Origin: Lineus longissimus
Lineage: Eukaryota > Nemertea > Pilidiophora > Heteronemertea > Lineidae
Reading direction: 5' to 3'
DNA length: 64,000 bases
NCBI RefSeq assembly: GCF_910592395.1
Contig: NC_088309.1
Span: 26,910,599 to 26,974,598 of the forward strand
The notes below the pieces were generated by a model, which did no database searches, was not told where the DNA came from, and was given only the letters and a program-made list of their open reading frames with translations. A program made the translations under genes and the position numbers. Position 1 is the first letter of the stretch. Each line of letters starts with the position of its first letter. Shown piece after piece: positions 59,487 through 64,000 of this stretch.

Positions 59487-61290
59487 CTGCGCAGCCAGAC
59501 TAGACAGAACACACAGCCGGTAGTCACCGCAAGAGCACCGGAATGTGGCAGGTGCTTTACGATTTATTCACAACCGGCCCCTTCAGCCCTGAATGCGTGA
59601 AATGAAATATAAATATGAGTTGTATAAGCTTACTACCCGAGGGTTGGACGTATTCTGCAGCAGTCTACAGGTTTTCGCGGAGAAATAACAACTGAAACGC
59701 ACTATTTCAACACTCCTTGTATAAACGTACCACTCAAAGCGAAAGTAGATCTAAAAGTGAAGGATATAAACGGATACAGAACGAACGTCACCCTCCATCC
59801 TCCGTTCGTCACAATGAAGGTATAGACTATAAACAGACCCCATCATGTCTGTGGAATGGACAAAACGAAATAAAGCAGCCCGCGAGAGACTAATGATTTA
59901 AAGTATCGTTCAACTCTTTTACTTCGCTTCCGATTGCGTTTGAGTTTTCCCAACAAGACGGAATTTTGAGACACAAACCGTCGCGTTGGGAGAGTGCCTA
60001 TCGAATTTCACTTCATGCCGATAGATTGGTTTACTCACGGCACATTGTGTATATCTCGACCAATACCAATGGTACCTATCTTGGTAGAAGATATCCAATC
60101 TTAAATGCAAGTTGTTTCCTGAAGGATGGATGGAACAGACGAATATTTTCGTCGCTGCCTTCTGTGAGATTCTCGAACGTAGCAAACAGACATATACAGT
60201 CTTTAGGATTACCATCCTAATCGACTGATCTGTCATATGTACATGTAAGACCATGGATGATATAAATGAGCTTACATCCGCGCGCTGGAAACGAATGGGG
60301 TATACTGTATAGTGTCAAACCGAACACAGAAAATGAGTCACAGCCACCGTCCTAGTAAACCAATTAAAGATGTACTTCACAAAATGTCCCTGAAAAATCC
60401 AGTTGAACTCTCTGTATCCTGCTTTGGTGAAAACCTCTCCAAATTAAATGAATCAAGACAAGACAACTTCTTATAGACTACAATCCATGATAACCACGCC
60501 CACTGTGGCGGAACAACACTCTTTACAATCTTTATGTCCAACAAGAATCGCCCAATGACTCCAACAACTGGACGACACTATTTACAACGCGGGCAAGACT
60601 TACACTACATTTCTCAGACCAATACCATGAGGTTTGACAATATTATCAAACCATTAAAGGGAAAGGTGCATGCAGTTTCCACCAAGGAAAGGATTAACAC
60701 ATACGCTGTAGCACTGATAGATCACCGCCAAGTTCACGAGGGTAGTTCTATATCGCCCAACTTCATTAGGAATATCTCCCATACCGTTTTATATTCTATA
60801 CCTTTTTATGAATCCTACCCTTTAATGATATGATCGGAAGCTAAACTAATCTCAATTGGCTGAAGACAAATCACTGACCACCTCCTGTCCTCAAACTTAG
60901 CTCAAGCGTTCCGTTTCAAACGACCATGTAGGCCGATTCCGGTCCCCACCGAATACCCGGCAACATCGCATTGAAAATGTTTGTAGCAAAATAAAGAAGT
61001 CTTGTATAAGAAGCGTCAGCGCTACGTCCAAAATGTATAAAGGCTTTACATGTTCCCGCTATAAAAGCAAATTTACATAGAGATCCTTCGAATATACCGT
61101 TACAGAAAATCATCAGATTGCACAATCAACGTCACAGGAAGTGACGACATGAATCCCTGGCATCAGAGTTGATGCAAGAACCGAAGCAGTGAATGGACCA
61201 CACCCTTTCTCTGATGTGAGCACCGCGAGGCTGTCAGCATAAAAAATAAATAATTGCATGTTGAAAGCATCCCAGACGTCACTCCTGCCG
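59487..61290. other. Unassigned sequence between two candidate minus-strand exons
   Basis: Possible intron of the unrecognised minus-strand gene. Open frames here on both strands (for example 59919-60254 minus, 60534-60833 plus) have low-complexity or random-looking products and no convincing splice sites. No repeat was noticed. Confidence 0.3.
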
Positions 61291-61614
61291 TCAGTCTTGC
61301 CACGTGATCGGATTCCGCGCCCTTGGTGGCGGTGCACTTTTGCACCGCCTCATTGGGAACGTAGCGTACCTACAGTCCAAAGGCGGGTAGCCTTTCCTTT
61401 TGTTTAAGTTTAATTTCTCCACTGTCAAGTTTTCCGACACCCAGTCCGGATGTATGGTGAAATCCCTACGTGTCTTACGATGGTTGAAGAATCCCCCATC
61501 ATATTTATACTCTCCCTTATCCTTGCTGCTGCTACTCCCGAAGTTCATCTTGGTCGGCGTGGTGTGTTCACTGGCACTCTTAAACCATGGCAGTTTCTTT
61601 TTGACACTGGACAT
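61291..61614 (-). CDS. Unrecognised basic protein, 107 residues or longer (candidate exon)
   Basis: Starts MSSVKKKLPWFKSASEHTTP in a good context (AAGATGTCC) and stops after RNPITWQD at 61291. The product is basic and hydrophilic, with KGEYKYDGGFFNHRKTRRDF and IHPDWVSENLTVEKLNL the most protein-like parts; there is no signal peptide, membrane segment or coiled coil. The frame stays open upstream through RPKRRPLTATVIRYPITGQK to a strong acceptor (CTGTCTCTTTGCAG) near 61683, so this may be an internal exon of a longer protein. Donor-like sites (TGTAG|GTACGC) near 61377 could shorten it. I know no family that it matches. If real, it is the eleventh gene in the alternating series. Confidence 0.4.
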   Translation of the reverse strand: MSSVKKKLPWFKSASEHTTPTKMNFGSSSSKDKGEYKYDGGFFNHRKTRRDFTIHPDWVSENLTVEKLNLNKRKGYPPLDCRYATFPMRRCKSAPPPRARNPITWQD

Positions 61615-61691
61615 CTTCTGACCTGTGATCGGGTAGCGAATGACAGTGGCGGTAAGTGGACGTCTTTTTGGTCTGCAAAGAGACAGGAGAA

Positions 61692-63999
61692 GACAGTGTG
61701 AACATGGTGAAGAAGATGACGAGTGTATGTAGCTAACTGCATGGCGACTAGCAAGGCAAATAACGATGACAGGTGGTCTTGTGTTACGCAATTACATCAG
61801 CTTGGACGTTTTGAGAGCATATACATGTATATATACTAATCGACGATTTATACCTCCATCATCGACAACAAAAAACCGAAGTTGCCGTGTTGCTTTTTGC
61901 GTAGAGATGGAACTAGCATTCTGATTCACAGTTTAAGACTTCTTTCCTGGGCTGTGGAATGATTGCTTGGTGATGGAGAATGAAATCACAATCAGCAGCT
62001 AACGAATGCTTGTGTGAACTACACTCGGATGATGTAGAATGGTTATGGAATGTACATGTTGCCATGAAGCAGCCAGATAACATTGGATCATGCTGGAGCA
62101 AATTATTTATGATTTATTAGTCAAGGGAATCCCAGTGGTGGACTAGGTTATATATTTCAAACAGCTATGGGGTTTGTCTGTGTTCGTTCACCATCAATGA
62201 CAACATAACGCCATTGCCATAGCAATCTCGTGGCAATGGCTATCGGGCTTAGCTCCACACATATATACATGGGAATGATGAAGAACGTCACATTTCTGCA
62301 AGAAAATTAAATTCCTGATGTTTCGTCGCCAGAATCACTCTTGGCAGTCATCGCTTCAAATCAGTGTCAACAGTGGTTATCTCTAAGTCAATCTGACAAG
62401 ATGAGGCAAAGCAAGGTTGCTTAGCTAGAGCTGACAGATAGAAGACCGTTGACGCGGGGAGATGATGCCGCAATGGCGACCATGCAGGATCTGTCGAATA
62501 CCTAGGGAGTATCTGGACGATCACCGAGTCAGAGATTGGTTTCACCGGATGGTACCTGACTGATCATCATCACCATTGTAAACCCATTCCGTCTTCCAAA
62601 ACAAGGGAGCTAGGAGGCAAATGGTCAGGGTGTGATTTTTCCGTTCCAACATTCAAGTATATTTGTAATGTGATTTGTTGCATAACCTGATCAATGGTCT
62701 CATCTTATACAACCGATTTCTGTAAAAGCAATCGATGTCAACGACCATCTAATTGCGATCTCACTGAGTTCAAGGCCATTCGTTGTCGCCCTTGGAGACA
62801 TGTAAATGGCGGATGTAGACCACATGTAGTGTATGTGAACATTGAAGAGGAAATAAAGGCTGACTCATCTAGGACCCTGGCATTGAGACAAAATCAATAG
62901 TCTTAGGTGTACCAACACCATGCACCTTTACAGTACATTCATAGCACGTTTAGCATGGCTAGCTATTCCGAAGACTGACTATCACATGTATCGTCTGCCT
63001 CTTGTAGGAACAACATAAATGTCAAAGAAATCGTTCTCCTTTATTTGGTGACGCGGTTGAAATGAAAATGTTCAAGAACGATGCATGGACATGCAGTAGG
63101 TGTGAGAGCTAGGATCCTAAATGAGTGATGACCGTTTCTCATGCCTGCTTCTGGCCACACTGATGTAACCCAAGGAACACTTGATGAAAAATCGATGGAA
63201 ACTAATTTTAGAGAACACGCGTGATGTTGATTCGAGCGCACGGAATGAATGCCTGAATCTGGGTGGACCGGAGTAATCTTGATTATTGATGAATCTGGGT
63301 GAGTAGCTCCAACTTGGGTCAACTGGTACACGTCTTCATGTATGGTATGTAAAGAGTATACTCGGGCACAGTGATGCACGCACTGTACGTCTATCGAAAT
63401 CCCTGACGAGCATGACCTTGTACCTCGACCTTGTGAGACGGCCAACTGGCGAAAAGGATATCTCGAAGATTACCAATACGAAGAAAGTATGCCTGAATCT
63501 GAATCTCAGACTTTCAAATAACTGCAATTTAATGCTTGATAATGAGTCTTGCATTGCTCAAGTGGCTCACATCTCAGCCTCAGTCTTGGCATTGATGGCC
63601 ATTATAACTCGATAAGAAGACCATCATTAATCATGCTTCATGCTAAGCTATTAACTCTATTGATTTTTCATTTAGACCTTGCAGTTGACTTCATTCCATC
63701 ACGATATCGCCATCGTCAAGGGAAAGGTTTTTCTTCATGTAAATTGCACTGTCGTATGGGCACTGTGCACAGGCTGATACAGATTCACAAAAAGACGATA
63801 ACTCTAAAAGTTGTGAAAAGAACTGTGCATTGGTAGAAGATGCAATTGTAATATTGTCAATGGATTCACATGGATATCAATCTCCCTCACGTTCCAAAGT
63901 CCTTGTTCTTTCCAGAAGCTTTACATGTACAGATCGTGTTGAATGCATTCCTAGTACACCATGACAAACAACAAGAAGTTTGAAAGAAGGATATCATTC
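61692..63999. other. No gene recognised
   Basis: Single-copy-looking sequence without a convincing exon, RNA gene or repeat. It may hold the 5' exons and promoter of the unrecognised minus-strand gene. Open frames at 62694-62900, 63041-63445 and 63549-63836 give products of random composition. Confidence 0.35.
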
Positions 64000-64000
64000 A

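Noticed and set aside
59919-60254. 111-codon minus-strand ORF between the two candidate exons
   Set aside because: No convincing acceptor or donor, overlapped by an equally open plus-strand frame, and product composition does not look selected.
60534-60833. 99-codon plus-strand ORF starting near MSNKNRPM
   Set aside because: Random-looking composition, no family resemblance, no promoter or polyadenylation signal nearby, and on the strand opposite the better-supported candidate exons.
1-63999. tRNA, rRNA, riboswitch, operon or phage features
   Set aside because: None found by eye. No convincing tRNA A/B box pair with foldable arms was noticed, and all genes are intron-bearing animal genes; a tRNAscan-SE or Rfam run would be needed to exclude small RNAs in introns.

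Overview
This is a nuclear genomic window from an invertebrate bilaterian animal. Every recognisable gene is a conserved metazoan gene, split by many GT-AG introns of a few hundred bases, and none has bacterial operon features. The proteins align well with human orthologues but are clearly not vertebrate. Short ACATGTA-type words are frequent in introns and spacers. A marine deuterostome (lancelet, hemichordate or echinoderm) or a spiralian would fit; the sequence does not settle which.

Ten genes are supported, and their strands alternate without exception: SHB-family adaptor (-, SH2 end off the left edge), RSL24D1 (+), HAUS6 (-), SDHAF4 (+), NCBP1 (-), C3orf38 homologue (+), NEIL1 (-), CENPF (+), STN1 (-), NCLN (+). 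This makes five head-to-head pairs in a row, with start-codon gaps of about 0.3, 0.6, 0.3, 1.1 and 1.7 kb. Neighbouring pairs meet tail to tail. One or two candidate coding exons of an unrecognised minus-strand gene lie at 59.4-61.6 kb and would continue the alternation.

Functions are housekeeping and cell-cycle biased: 60S ribosome biogenesis (RSL24D1), augmin spindle nucleation (HAUS6), kinetochore and nuclear envelope (CENPF), telomere replication (STN1), base excision repair (NEIL1), mRNA cap binding (NCBP1), complex II assembly (SDHAF4) and ER membrane protein biogenesis (NCLN). They do not form one pathway; the shared property is broad expression, which suits shared bidirectional promoters.

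Non-genic structure: three copies of a long foldback element with TTAA ends (piggyBac-type MITE), all in introns, one at a HAUS6 splice acceptor and one carrying a nested retrotransposon 3' end with a (TTAC)n tail; a short foldback element in NCLN intron 1; a degenerate 60-75 bp tandem repeat field after CENPF; a palindromic minisatellite upstream of NCLN; and a 20-bp G run upstream of STN1. CENPF has a single 9.7-kb exon containing a 218-residue tandem duplication, and still ends in the CKVQ prenylation box. I did not find a new defence, mobile or biosynthetic system; the most unusual feature is the gene arrangement.
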